Below, piece after piece: positions 54,039-62,363 of a DNA stretch of 64,000 bases. The stretch is from Undibacterium pigrum (GTDB taxonomy: Bacteria; Pseudomonadota; Gammaproteobacteria; Burkholderiales; Burkholderiaceae_D), in contig NZ_QJKB01000001.1 in assembly GCF_003201815.1 (NCBI RefSeq), positions 124,001 through 188,000 on the forward strand. Direction: 5' to 3'. Under the pieces are notes generated by a model. It had not been told where the DNA came from. It saw only the letters and a list, made by a program, of their open reading frames with translations, and did no database searches. A program made the translations under genes and the position numbers. Position 1 is the stretch's first letter; every line of letters starts with the position of its first letter.

Positions 54039-55442
54039 ATGAAAATGAACGAAGCGGCTGCATTTCCAGCGATAGAAATCCCTGAAGACCTGATACGCCG
54101 CTTCGATAGTCTGGGGCCGCGTTACACCTCCTATCCGACGGCAGACAGGTTCACTGATGACTTTACTGCAGAGTCATATGTCAGCTATTTGCAGGCCCGT
54201 AGCCAGCTGACAGACAAGCCGCCTCTGTCGCTCTACATACATATACCGTTTTGTGCTTCGCTTTGTTATTACTGTGCTTGCAACAAGGTCATTACCAAGG
54301 ACCATGGTCGCTCGGCCAAATATCTGGAATATCTGGCCAAGGAACTGCGCCTGGTCGCGGCGCACTTGGGTGGGCGTGAAACCCTGAGCCAGTTGCATCT
54401 GGGCGGCGGTACTCCCACCTTCCTCAGTCATGCTGAATTACGTCAATTAATGCAATTGCTGCGTCAGTATTTTGACTTTTCTGATGATGCGGAAATATCG
54501 ATAGAAATAGATCCGCGCACCGTCACTACCGAGACCTTGCACGTATTGGCAGAGCTGGGTTTCAACCGCACCAGTCTGGGTGTGCAAGATTTTAACGCCG
54601 ATGTACAAAAGGCAGTGCACCGCATACAGCCTTACGAGATGGTGGCGCAAACCGTGGCAGACAGTCGCAACTGTGGTTTTCAGTCGATTAATTTTGATTT
54701 GATCTATGGCTTGCCCAAACAAAACCTGGAGAGTTTTTCGCAAACCCTGGATCAGGTCATTGCCTTGTCGCCAGCCCGCATTGCCTTATACAACTATGCG
54801 CATTTGCCGACACGCTTCAAGCCACAACGCCGCATTGCTGAGACCGATTTGCCATCGGCTGAACAGCGCCTGCAGATTTTTTTGATGTCCATACGGCGCT
54901 TGCTGGCAGAAGGCTATGTCTACATAGGCCTGGACCATTTTGCCAAACCGGATGATAGTCTTGCACTGGCGACACTGGATGGCAGCCTGCATAGAAATTT
55001 CCAGGGTTATACCACGAGAGCTGACTGTGATCTTATCGCTCTGGGTTTGTCGGCAATCGGCAAGGTGGGTGCTTCATATGGCCAGAACCTGCGCACACTG
55101 GATGAGTATTATGCCTGCCTTGATCAGGGTAAATTGCCTGTAGAAAAAGGTTATCACCTCGATGCCGATGATATCTTGCGCAGGCAAGTCATCATGAGCC
55201 TGATGTGCAGCAATACCCTGAATTTTCAATTTTTGGAAATGCAGTATGGAATTTCTTTTCATGAATACTTTGCTGCTGAATTGTTGAAATTGCAGGATTA
55301 TGCAAAAGAAGGTTTGTTGCTCATTGATGATTACAGCATCAGTATCCCGCCCAGAGGTCGTTTATTTGTGCGCGCACTGGCGATGGTATTTGATGCTTAC
55401 CTGGCGCAGCAATCAGGTGCCAGATATTCCAAACTGATTTGA
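54039..55442 (+). CDS. hemN: HemN, oxygen-independent coproporphyrinogen III oxidase
   Basis: Radical-SAM enzyme that converts coproporphyrinogen III to protoporphyrinogen IX without O2, feeding haem synthesis under the same conditions in which cbb3 oxidase is used. The 467 residues show GPRYTSYPTADRF at the N-terminus and the cluster motif PFCASLCYYCAC (C72, C76, C79 plus C81). HLGGGTPTFLS, IEIDPRTVTTE, FNRTSLGVQDF and NFDLIYGLPKQ follow as expected. Its stop is one base before the ATG of the next gene, so they are coupled. Gene neighbourhood strongly supports anaerobic function. Confidence 0.96.
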   Translation: MKMNEAAAFPAIEIPEDLIRRFDSLGPRYTSYPTADRFTDDFTAESYVSYLQARSQLTDKPPLSLYIHIPFCASLCYYCACNKVITKDHGRSAKYLEYLAKELRLVAAHLGGRETLSQLHLGGGTPTFLSHAELRQLMQLLRQYFDFSDDAEISIEIDPRTVTTETLHVLAELGFNRTSLGVQDFNADVQKAVHRIQPYEMVAQTVADSRNCGFQSINFDLIYGLPKQNLESFSQTLDQVIALSPARIALYNYAHLPTRFKPQRRIAETDLPSAEQRLQIFLMSIRRLLAEGYVYIGLDHFAKPDDSLALATLDGSLHRNFQGYTTRADCDLIALGLSAIGKVGASYGQNLRTLDEYYACLDQGKLPVEKGYHLDADDILRRQVIMSLMCSNTLNFQFLEMQYGISFHEYFAAELLKLQDYAKEGLLLIDDYSISIPPRGRLFVRALAMVFDAYLAQQSGARYSKLI

Positions 55443-55443
55443 T

Positions 55444-56232
55444 ATGTTGACCTTGCCTCTGGTATTTGCTGCGATGACTGCCGGAGCCATAGGCGGCGTG
55501 CATTGTGTCGGCATGTGCGGAGGCATATCCACGCTGTTGACCCGGACTGGGCAAAATCGCCAAGCACGAGGTGCAAGCAAGATCATTCCGATTGCCATGC
55601 TTGCCCAGGGTGCTCAGGGTAGTACAGTGCGGACCGCCAACAGCCTGCCAGGCAACTTGCTTTATCAAGCCTTGTTGCAAAGTGGGCGCATTTTTACCTA
55701 TGTAATTGTGGGCGCGATATTCGGTGGCTTGGGCACTGCCGGAATGCTGTTCAAACCTTATTTACCAATTCAGCAGATCCTGTTTGTTGTCGGTAATTTG
55801 ATGTTGATACTTTTGGGTTTTCGCATAGCGGGTTTGTCACCCCATCTGCCATTGCTACAACATGCTTTGGCAAATTTGCATGCCAGTTTGAGCAAGAAAC
55901 TGCCATCGCTGCAAGAGGCCGCAAAATATCCATTTTTAATGGGGATGAGCTGGGGTTGCCTGCCTTGTGGACTTTTGTATGGCGTTGCGCCATTTGCCCT
56001 GCTATCAGGCGATGCCTGGTCGGGCGGCGTGCTGATGCTGATTTTTGGCCTATGTGCATTACCACATCTGTTACTGACTCAAGCACTCTTGCAGCAAGTG
56101 CAGGGTAAAGCCATCATGCGTGGTGTGCGTTATCTGGGGGCGCTGATACTGATGGGGATTGGTGTTGCGGGTCTGTGGTATTTTGATATGAAGGATATGC
56201 CATCTTTCCTGTGTCTGGTACCAGCTAATTAG
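55444..56232 (+). CDS. TauE/SafE-like membrane protein of cbb3 clusters
   Basis: A 262-residue membrane protein with about six helices, of the sulfite exporter TauE/SafE (UreH/CcoS-neighbour) family. The motifs GAIGGVHCVGMCGGISTLL (N-terminal HCxGMCGG) and GMSWGCLPCGLLYGVAPFALLSG (CLPCG) put Cys/His pairs in the membrane, which is consistent with metal (copper) handling in oxidase maturation. The family is often found beside cco genes, but its substrate is not established. The ATG is one base after the hemN stop. The end faces a convergent rod-like gene across a short gap with a weak CCAGCT/AGCTGG hairpin. Confidence 0.85.
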   Translation: MLTLPLVFAAMTAGAIGGVHCVGMCGGISTLLTRTGQNRQARGASKIIPIAMLAQGAQGSTVRTANSLPGNLLYQALLQSGRIFTYVIVGAIFGGLGTAGMLFKPYLPIQQILFVVGNLMLILLGFRIAGLSPHLPLLQHALANLHASLSKKLPSLQEAAKYPFLMGMSWGCLPCGLLYGVAPFALLSGDAWSGGVLMLIFGLCALPHLLLTQALLQQVQGKAIMRGVRYLGALILMGIGVAGLWYFDMKDMPSFLCLVPAN

Positions 56233-56245
56233 CGAGCTGGCAATC

Positions 56246-56569
56246 TCAGGCCTTGATGTCAATCAGTGTACCCAGCACTTCATCTGCTGTTTTGACGACC
56301 TTTGCTGACAAGTCAAAACCTAGCTTGAATTGCAAGGATTGCACAATTTCATTTGCCAGATCAGTACCGCTCAATTCCTGAGATGCCAGGCTGCTGCCTT
56401 CCTTACTGATGTTGGCAATCACACCACCGGCTGGCTGCTCCTGGAAGCTGGCTTGTTGCGGTATGAAGCCTGCGGTACTTGCATTCGCCACATTATGGCC
56501 AGAGCTGTCCAAAGCCGTGCTATAGGCCTTGAGTCCTGAAAGACCGCTGCTGAGCGCCGAAACTGACAT
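56246..56569 (-). CDS. Orphan flagellar basal-body rod-like small protein
   Basis: A 107-residue protein with the N-terminal rod motif (SGLSGLKAYSTALDSSGHNVANASTAGF, the Flg_bb_rod pattern S-A-L-D-x-x-x-x-N-V-A-N-x-x-T-x-G-F). Its C-terminus is a Flg_bbr_C-type helix (SGTDLANEIVQSLQFKLGFDLSAKVVKTADEVLGTLIDI). It lacks the central domain that makes FlgG/FlgC larger, so it joins the two coiled-coil ends directly. No flagellar operon is near. Such single-domain rod-like proteins occur in several betaproteobacteria, with unknown role. Confidence 0.82.
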   Translation of the reverse strand: MSVSALSSGLSGLKAYSTALDSSGHNVANASTAGFIPQQASFQEQPAGGVIANISKEGSSLASQELSGTDLANEIVQSLQFKLGFDLSAKVVKTADEVLGTLIDIKA

Positions 56570-56704
56570 GAAAAAACTCCAAAATAGAATGCGAACTTCC
56601 GTAAGCTTATACTGGATTTTGCAAGTCTGCTTGCCTGCCGAATTTGCTTAACTTATTGAATTTCTTTATTTTCTTTACTTATTTACTTTGCTTAGTGGCT
56701 TGAC

Positions 56705-58633
56705 TTAATTCATTGGCAAATTAATTTTTAGCCTGGTTCCTTCACCCGGCTGACTATCCACCAGAAATTCACCATGCATGGCCTTGACGCGTTCGCGCAT
56801 GCCGACCAGACCGAAGGAGCTTGATTTACGCATTTCGTCGGCTTCTATGCCCTTGCCATTGTCAGTAATGCTGAAACTCAACATGCTGGCAGTGCGCTCA
56901 AAAATAATTTGTACTTCTGTGGCAACTGCATGTCTGACCACATTCGTCAGTGACTCTTGAACGATGCGGAAGATGGCCGTGCTGCGTGCATCATCAAGCG
57001 CGAGCTGTTCTTCATTGGCTTGCAATTCGCAGTCTATGCCATGACGGATGGAAAAATCCTTTTGCAGGGTTTGCAGGGCAAAATACAAACCACCTTCATC
57101 CAGAGCACGTGGTCTGAGGTCGGTGGCGATACGCCTCAGGGTAGTGATGGAAGTCAGCAACAACTGGTCCATGCTGTTCATGGTTTGCTGGGTTTTTTCC
57201 GTTACCACACTGTCCCTTTGCAGCAATGATAAGTCCATGCGCAGGGCGGCCAGCAACTGACCAAGATCATCATGCAATTCGCGTGCGATATGCTTGCGTT
57301 CTTCTTCACGTATGCTTTGCAGGGCGGCTGATAACTGCGTCAGTTCATCGTGGTAAAGTGCCATTTTTTCTTTGGCGACCTTGCGCTCGGTAATGTCGCG
57401 GAAAATGACCGTGTAAAAACGCTTGCCGTTTTCTATCTGGCTGGAGATGGAGGCTTCGATGGGAAATTCTTCTCCATTGGCTTTGACACCGGTGACATAA
57501 AAATCTTCAAAATTACCACCCATCTTCCGGCGGGTCTCACCTGTTTCTCCAAATTGTTCTACATGTTTTCCGTGTACTTTGCGATGGCGTTCTGGCAGTA
57601 CGAGGTTGAGCGAGGCACCCAGCAAATCTTCTACGTCATAACCGAAAGTGGCAGCAGCGGCAGGGTTGACCAGAATGATGGACTGGGTTTGATCGATAGT
57701 GATAATGCCATCGATGGCGGTATCTATCATGCGGCTCAGGCGCTCCCGCTCTATGCTTAGTTCTTCTGCCGAACGCGCCAGATTCTCGCTGGTCTCAGCC
57801 AGGGTCGCATAAGGAGTATGAATATTAATTGCTACCATGCCGCGATAGATGGCGATTGCTGCCAGCAACTGGAATACGTGGCCAATCGCGACGAAGATAT
57901 CGTAGCCATTGGTGTAAATGGCAAAATACACTTCCGAGATTGCCAATAACACGGCCGCCAGGAACAGAGGGGCAGGTTCAATTTGCAGGCGGCTTCCATG
58001 TTCATTTGTTGTTGATACGGCATCACCCTGTTTGTTCATTTGGTAGGCGGTGAACAGGTTGATGGCTATCAGGCCAATTTCACAGGCCAGCTTGAATGAA
58101 GTTTGTCCCTGGCCTTCGATATAAGTCAGGGGCAACAGGTGCGGAAATATAAATACCGTCGTCATCCAGCCTGCAGTCGCCAGCAGTCCGGCAATCAGGA
58201 CAAAGTAAGCCTGCCGCGGGCTGACTTCTGAATCTTCCGGTGCCAGTGCCAGACCCAGCAAGGTAGTGGCGATGAAGGAACGCGACAGCAGCCAGAATAG
58301 CAGGGACTTGTGCATATCCTCAGCAGCAGGAAAACCTGGCATACCCTGAAAGCTGATGGCGTGCATGAAACCCAGGATGGCAGTGCACAAAAAGGCGACC
58401 GCCAGGATGACACTGCTCTTTTTCCTTGCGCCGCCAAAGGCATTCCAGCACACGATAAACACCGATGTAAAAATGACGATGGTGATGGTTTCCAATACCG
58501 TATGTACAGGTAGAGGGGCGGGCATACGTATGGCAGACAAGCTGTCATGATTGAGCCACAGGATGAGGGAAAGGATAGCGAGCGTACCCGCTATCCAGCG
58601 GGCGCTTGTCAGTCCGGGGTATTCATGTGCCAT
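56705..58633 (-). CDS. MASE3-PAS-HisKA_3 sensor histidine kinase
   Basis: A 642-residue membrane kinase. The N-terminal 270 residues form seven to eight TM helices of the MASE3 sensor type (FLCTAILGFMHAISFQGMPGF, with the MxHAxxFxGM pattern). A PAS domain follows at about 298-417 (IDTAIDGIITIDQTQSIILVNPAAAATFGY), then HisKA_3 with H454 in RKHIARELHDDLGQLLAALRMDL, and a HATPase with N-box VQESLTNVVRHA and G-boxes DNGKGI and FGLVGMRERV. The kinase class phosphorylates NarL-type regulators; the closest such regulator is at 61609-62250, four genes away, on the same strand. The two probably pair. Confidence 0.92.
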   Translation of the reverse strand: MAHEYPGLTSARWIAGTLAILSLILWLNHDSLSAIRMPAPLPVHTVLETITIVIFTSVFIVCWNAFGGARKKSSVILAVAFLCTAILGFMHAISFQGMPGFPAAEDMHKSLLFWLLSRSFIATTLLGLALAPEDSEVSPRQAYFVLIAGLLATAGWMTTVFIFPHLLPLTYIEGQGQTSFKLACEIGLIAINLFTAYQMNKQGDAVSTTNEHGSRLQIEPAPLFLAAVLLAISEVYFAIYTNGYDIFVAIGHVFQLLAAIAIYRGMVAINIHTPYATLAETSENLARSAEELSIERERLSRMIDTAIDGIITIDQTQSIILVNPAAAATFGYDVEDLLGASLNLVLPERHRKVHGKHVEQFGETGETRRKMGGNFEDFYVTGVKANGEEFPIEASISSQIENGKRFYTVIFRDITERKVAKEKMALYHDELTQLSAALQSIREEERKHIARELHDDLGQLLAALRMDLSLLQRDSVVTEKTQQTMNSMDQLLLTSITTLRRIATDLRPRALDEGGLYFALQTLQKDFSIRHGIDCELQANEEQLALDDARSTAIFRIVQESLTNVVRHAVATEVQIIFERTASMLSFSITDNGKGIEADEMRKSSSFGLVGMRERVKAMHGEFLVDSQPGEGTRLKINLPMN

Positions 58634-58701
58634 ATGTTTTTATTGTAGGAAAAGAGAACGGGTATTTTAAGGGCAGTTCACGATACTGATGCTACAAATG
58701 A

Positions 58702-58731
58702 AAATGACACTCCAGTGTGGGAGTGTCATTT
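58702..58731 (-). terminator. Intrinsic terminator-like hairpin after universal stress gene
   Basis: AAATGACACTCC and its exact reverse complement form a 12-bp stem with a six-base loop, 20 bases past the universal stress gene stop on the minus strand, followed by TCATTT. Confidence 0.75.
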
Positions 58732-58750
58732 GGGCAAGGCTGAAGCCAGA

Positions 58751-59590
58751 CTAATGTGACATAAGTACGGGTACAGTCATGCTTTGTAAAATAGTGCGGG
58801 TAACGCCACCCATGATCATTTCGCGGAAACGCGAATGGCCGTAGCCACCCATGACCAGCATATCACTATCAAGATCATGCGCCAGCGAGAGCAGGGCATT
58901 GCCAATATCGGTAGAAGTTTTATGCACACCGACTTCTACCTTGATACCATGTCGTGCCAGGTACAGGGCGATATCCGCCCCGGGTTGTTCGCCATGGCTG
59001 TCTGGCACGGTCTTGGGATTGAAGATCGCGACCTGGACCAGGTCAGCACGTCGCAGCAGGGGAATGGCATCGGTAATGGCGCGTGTTGATTCGCGACTGG
59101 CATCCCAGGCGATCAGGGGGCGCTTTCCAACGGTTGTGAAATCGCCGACATAAGGGATGATCAATATGGGGCGTCCTGAATTCATGATAAGGTATTCGGG
59201 AAAGTCTGGCAGCACCGAAGGTGAGGGTTCATCGCGATTGGTCTGGCCTATGACCACCAGGTCGCTATATCTGGCCTGCAAACCTATACCGCCGCCAGCT
59301 TCATCATTGGCGATCATGCTTTCGAAAGAATTGACACCGCTGGACTGGGCCTGCTGATTAAAGTTGTCTACCGCTTTTTCTGCACGTTCACGCAGATAAT
59401 TCAAATGTATGGTCAGATTGGGGTCATTCGCGCTGATATTGCCATCCTGGTAGATGAAGCGTGAGACACCCGTCACTGCAGTGCCTACCAGATGGGCTTC
59501 GTCCTTGTTGGCAATTTCTGCAGCGACGCGGACGCGAAAATTAGAACGTTCAGATTCATCAATATGAACCAGGATGGTTTTGTATGGCAT
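58751..59590 (-). CDS. Universal stress protein, two-domain
   Basis: A 279-residue protein with tandem UspA folds. Domain 1 begins YKTILVHIDESERS and ends PILIIPYVG; domain 2 begins RPLIAWDASRESTRAI and ends VPVLMSH. Only domain 2 keeps the ATP-binding loop, GGYGHSRFREMIMGGVT (G-2x-G-9x-G/S type). Tandem Usp proteins of this type are common in low-oxygen regulons of betaproteobacteria. It lies downstream of the Fnr-family gene (124 bases) on the same strand. Confidence 0.92.
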   Translation of the reverse strand: MPYKTILVHIDESERSNFRVRVAAEIANKDEAHLVGTAVTGVSRFIYQDGNISANDPNLTIHLNYLRERAEKAVDNFNQQAQSSGVNSFESMIANDEAGGGIGLQARYSDLVVIGQTNRDEPSPSVLPDFPEYLIMNSGRPILIIPYVGDFTTVGKRPLIAWDASRESTRAITDAIPLLRRADLVQVAIFNPKTVPDSHGEQPGADIALYLARHGIKVEVGVHKTSTDIGNALLSLAHDLDSDMLVMGGYGHSRFREMIMGGVTRTILQSMTVPVLMSH

Positions 59591-59714
59591 GTTTTGCTCC
59601 TTGATCTTAAATCGTGGAAAAAAAACAAATTCAGTGATGCTTTTGCTGCATAAGCCAGGGGAAAAATCCCGGAAAAATCCAGCAAAGGCATGTACCTACT
59701 TGTTAAAGCTTACA

Positions 59715-60602
59715 CTAATTTAAAGCAACGGCAACTTCTTTGCCCCATTGCGGTAATAAATTCTTGCCAACTAAAGCAGATACTTTTTCACTGACTTTGA
59801 TGCGCGCCTTGGCAGGTGGCAGGCGGCGCAGGGTTTTCAGTGCAGGCACGTCCAGCAGGGCGATCTGGCGTTGATCAACACTGATCATGCCCATTTCATT
59901 AAAGGCTGACAGGGTACGGCTGACGGTTTCCAGTGTCAGGCCCAGATAACTGCCAATTTCGTGACGTGTCATGCGCAAATTGAAAGATTTGCCAGAATAA
60001 CCGAGCTGACTGAAGCGTTCACCCAGTGTAGTCAGGAAACGCGCCACTTTGGCTTCTGCACTCAGGGCGCTCAGCATGCCTATCATGATTTGCTCACGTA
60101 CCAGTTCACGACTCATGACGCTGAACATGGCTTGTTCCAGTTCTGCATAAGTGCGGCCCAGTGCAGAGAAAGTCTTGTAAGGCATGAGGATGATATCGCA
60201 ATCAGACAGGGCGACGGCTTCAGAAGCGTGATGCTGGTTGTGTATGCCATCTATGCCCAGCAAATCCCCTTTCATGGGAAAGCTCAACACTTGCTCATTG
60301 CCATATTCATCAATGAGCACGGTTTTCAGGAAACCGGAATTAACGATGTAGAGGGTGTCAAAATCCTGGCCTATGGTATGCACTCTTTGACCTGCTTTAT
60401 AGCGTACGTGCTGGAACAGCACTTCTTCATCGGCAGAGGCTGCGGGAGTAGGTATGCGCAAGAGTTCACACACTTCACGCAGGTTGGACCAGAGGTTGCC
60501 GTGGCAGCGCCACCCGGCTTCATTGGAGACGACCGGAAATGCATTTTTGCTGATAACTGAAGACAGACTGCTGTTACTCTTAGTGATGGCTGCTGTAGTC
60601 AT
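59715..60602 (-). CDS. Crp/Fnr-family transcriptional regulator with altered cysteine set
   Basis: A 295-residue regulator with cyclic-nucleotide-binding-like domain (about 65-150), dimer helix, and C-terminal HTH (RHEIGSYLGLTLETVSRTLSAF). The recognition helix keeps the FNR-type E..SR residues (LETVSR), which predicts binding to TTGAT-N4-ATCAA. In E. coli FNR four Cys (20, 23, 29, 122) hold the [4Fe-4S] cluster. Here C45 (LREVCELL) and C135 (LSDCDI) match the last two, but the Cys pair is replaced by a single C33 in GWRCHGN, so a normal FNR cluster cannot form as in E. coli. A C-terminal extension of about 50 residues follows the HTH. It sits beside usp and receiver genes. Confidence 0.9.
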   Translation of the reverse strand: MTTAAITKSNSSLSSVISKNAFPVVSNEAGWRCHGNLWSNLREVCELLRIPTPAASADEEVLFQHVRYKAGQRVHTIGQDFDTLYIVNSGFLKTVLIDEYGNEQVLSFPMKGDLLGIDGIHNQHHASEAVALSDCDIILMPYKTFSALGRTYAELEQAMFSVMSRELVREQIMIGMLSALSAEAKVARFLTTLGERFSQLGYSGKSFNLRMTRHEIGSYLGLTLETVSRTLSAFNEMGMISVDQRQIALLDVPALKTLRRLPPAKARIKVSEKVSALVGKNLLPQWGKEVAVALN

Positions 60603-60655
60603 GGTAATCCCCTTGAAAGGTGTGCGACATTAGTTAAATGATGATTCGAATCCGG

Positions 60656-61012
60656 TTACTGCCAACGCAGCAGATAATCTTGTAGCAAGGCAAAGTCGGT
60701 GGACTTGTCCAGAAAACCATCTGCGCCGGCACGCAAGGCATGCTGGCGGTTGTTTTCTGTTGCATGATTGGTCAGCACCACTACCTTGATGCCGGGCTTG
60801 CTTTGCTTTATATTTTTTAGCAACTGCAAACCATTGCCATCGGCGAGCTGGATGTCCAGTATCAGGGCATCGGCATCATTGCCCAGCAGTGCCTGGTAGG
60901 CGCTACCCATATCACTTGCTACCCCCAGTACGTGCATGCCAGGCACTTCTTCAACAAACCGTACCAAACGGTTTTGAATCAGGACTGAATCTTCAACGAT
61001 GTAGAGGTTCAT
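60656..61012 (-). CDS. Single-domain response regulator
   Basis: A 118-residue receiver with acidic pair in IVEDS, acceptor Asp D53 in LILDIQLADGNG, switch Thr in VVLTNHAT, and K103 in FLDKSTD. No output domain. It lies 53 bases upstream of the Fnr-family gene on the same strand, and an FNR-like box is centred about 60 bases before its start, so it may open a receiver-Fnr-Usp transcript. Partner kinase unknown; the MASE3 kinase is the closest candidate. Confidence 0.92.
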   Translation of the reverse strand: MNLYIVEDSVLIQNRLVRFVEEVPGMHVLGVASDMGSAYQALLGNDADALILDIQLADGNGLQLLKNIKQSKPGIKVVVLTNHATENNRQHALRAGADGFLDKSTDFALLQDYLLRWQ

Positions 61013-61065
61013 GTTGTGGCTTGCTGTGCTTGTTTGCTCAGGCTCTATTATCGTGAGCGCGGGCT

Positions 61066-61079
61066 TTGATTTAAATCAG
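61066..61079. promoter_or_regulatory. FNR-box-like palindrome upstream of receiver gene
   Basis: TTGATTTAAATCAG matches TTGAT-N4-ATCAA at nine of ten positions, 53 bases before the start of the single-domain receiver (minus strand). No convincing -10 box is at class II spacing, so promoter class is unclear. Confidence 0.6.
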
Positions 61080-61130
61080 GGGATGCTGATTTGAACTGTC
61101 AGATTTGGCGCTGCCAGGGTAGGAATATTC

Positions 61131-61499
61131 CTAGAACTCATTTCATAAATAGGGTGAGATGCGTTTGCCTCATAACGTGGGCTGGTAAGGGTAAAGCAGG
61201 GGTTTCGTGCAACATGTTGCACGCCTGCGTACGATGTGCGCTTACCAGCGCACATGCGCCCTGCAAGGGGACGAGGCGATCAATAGCGGTGCTATTGATA
61301 ACGAGTCCAACGCAGTCCAGCGCGCGTTATGAGGCAAACCCTTAGTGAACTGACGATTTGGGCGCATTGCAGCGCGTAGTGAGCCACCCCTCCTTTGCTA
61401 AGGCAGGAGCCTTAGCTGCAGAAGGGAAACACCTGAGGCCTTGCACTGCATCCCAAATCGTCTTGTTCGCACTCATCCTATTTATGAAATGAGTTCTAG
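61131..61499. mobile_element. MITE-like element with terminal inverted repeats and CTAG flanks
   Basis: The ends are AACTCATTTCATAAATAGG (19 bases identical) followed by one mismatch and TGAG, in inverted orientation; the interior runs 61135-61495 and CTAG flanks both ends (61131-61134 and 61496-61499). CTAG could be a 4-bp target duplication, as IS5-group elements make. Inside are further perfect inverted repeats: 61163-61177 / 61325-61339, 61352-61362 / 61452-61462, and hairpins at 61207-61222, 61235-61254 and 61279-61299. No transposase frame exists; frames through it are Arg/Pro-rich noise. It lies between the receiver gene and the NarL-type gene and fills the 61013-61608 gap. Confidence 0.8.
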
Positions 61500-61608
61500 A
61501 GAGCAATGGCGTCAACTGATGAGGCGCAAAATGGCGAAGCGCAAGCCATCCTGCCCAGACTGGCCGCACTGTATCAACTATGCTGGGAAGGGAACTTGCG
61601 GGGGAGGG

Positions 61609-62250
61609 TCAGGCTTGTGGTTGCAAGAGATGGTGCGCAACGGCGTATTGCACCAGGTCAGACAAATTACTCATATTCATTTTTTGCATGATACGGGTTT
61701 TATGTGTGCTTACGGTCTTCACGCTCAAATGCAAAAGCTCTCCGATTTCGGTAATGGACTTGCCTTTGACGAGATGGGTAAATACTTCAAACTCACGGTC
61801 AGACAGACTGGTGTGCGGCTGGCTGTCATCGGCTGGCATGGCACTCATGGCCAGTTGTTCTGCTACTTCTATGCTGATGTAGGGGCGGCCAGAAGCCACT
61901 TTGCGCAAGGCCGTCACCAGTTGCGTGCCTGCGCTTTCCTTGGTCAGGTAGCCACGTGCACCGGCGCGTATGGCACGCACGGCATACTGCTCTTCTTCAT
62001 GCATGGTAAGTATCAGTATGGGCAGCTTGGGGAACTCATCCTTGATCTGGCGTATCAGGTCTACCCCGCTACGGCCAGGCATGGACAGGTCCATCAGCAA
62101 GACATCAAATTCAGTGTTGCGTACTTTTTCCAGGGTATCAAAACCATCTACTGCTTCGGCAACTACTTGTATATCTTCTATACCTTCAAGTATGCGTTTG
62201 AGTCCCTCACGCATGATGGTATGGTCGTCGGCGATCAAGATGCGGGTCAT
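61609..62250 (-). CDS. NarL/FixJ-family response regulator
   Basis: A 213-residue two-domain regulator. Receiver 1-120 has the acidic pair in ILIADDH, acceptor D54 in VLLMDLSMPGRSG, switch Thr in LILTMHEE and Lys in GYLTKES. The LuxR-type HTH at about 150-205 (LSDREFEVFTHLVKGKSITEIGELLHLSVKTVSTHKTRIMQKM) is intact. The ATG at 62250 gives the normal MTRILIADDH start; the longer frame adds only six residues. The closest HisKA_3 kinase is the MASE3 protein at 56705-58633, the probable partner. Confidence 0.93.
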   Translation of the reverse strand: MTRILIADDHTIMREGLKRILEGIEDIQVVAEAVDGFDTLEKVRNTEFDVLLMDLSMPGRSGVDLIRQIKDEFPKLPILILTMHEEEQYAVRAIRAGARGYLTKESAGTQLVTALRKVASGRPYISIEVAEQLAMSAMPADDSQPHTSLSDREFEVFTHLVKGKSITEIGELLHLSVKTVSTHKTRIMQKMNMSNLSDLVQYAVAHHLLQPQA

Positions 62251-62363
62251 AGGGCGATAGGAGTGCAATACATGTTCAGTGGCATGTCAGGCACAAGTTT
62301 GTGCCTGGACAAGAATTTCCACTATTGTACTGTAGCCTGTGCTGATGTGTGACTCAGTCTCGT

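Noticed and set aside
59598-59611. Possible FNR box (TTGATCTTAAATCG) at the start of the two-domain universal stress gene
   Set aside because: Only the left half matches; the right half is out of register, and it is only a few bases from the start codon.
61441-62352. 303-codon frame crossing the MITE end and running antisense to the NarL-type regulator
   Set aside because: Mirror of a well-conserved regulator; the N-terminal part is translated repeat DNA.
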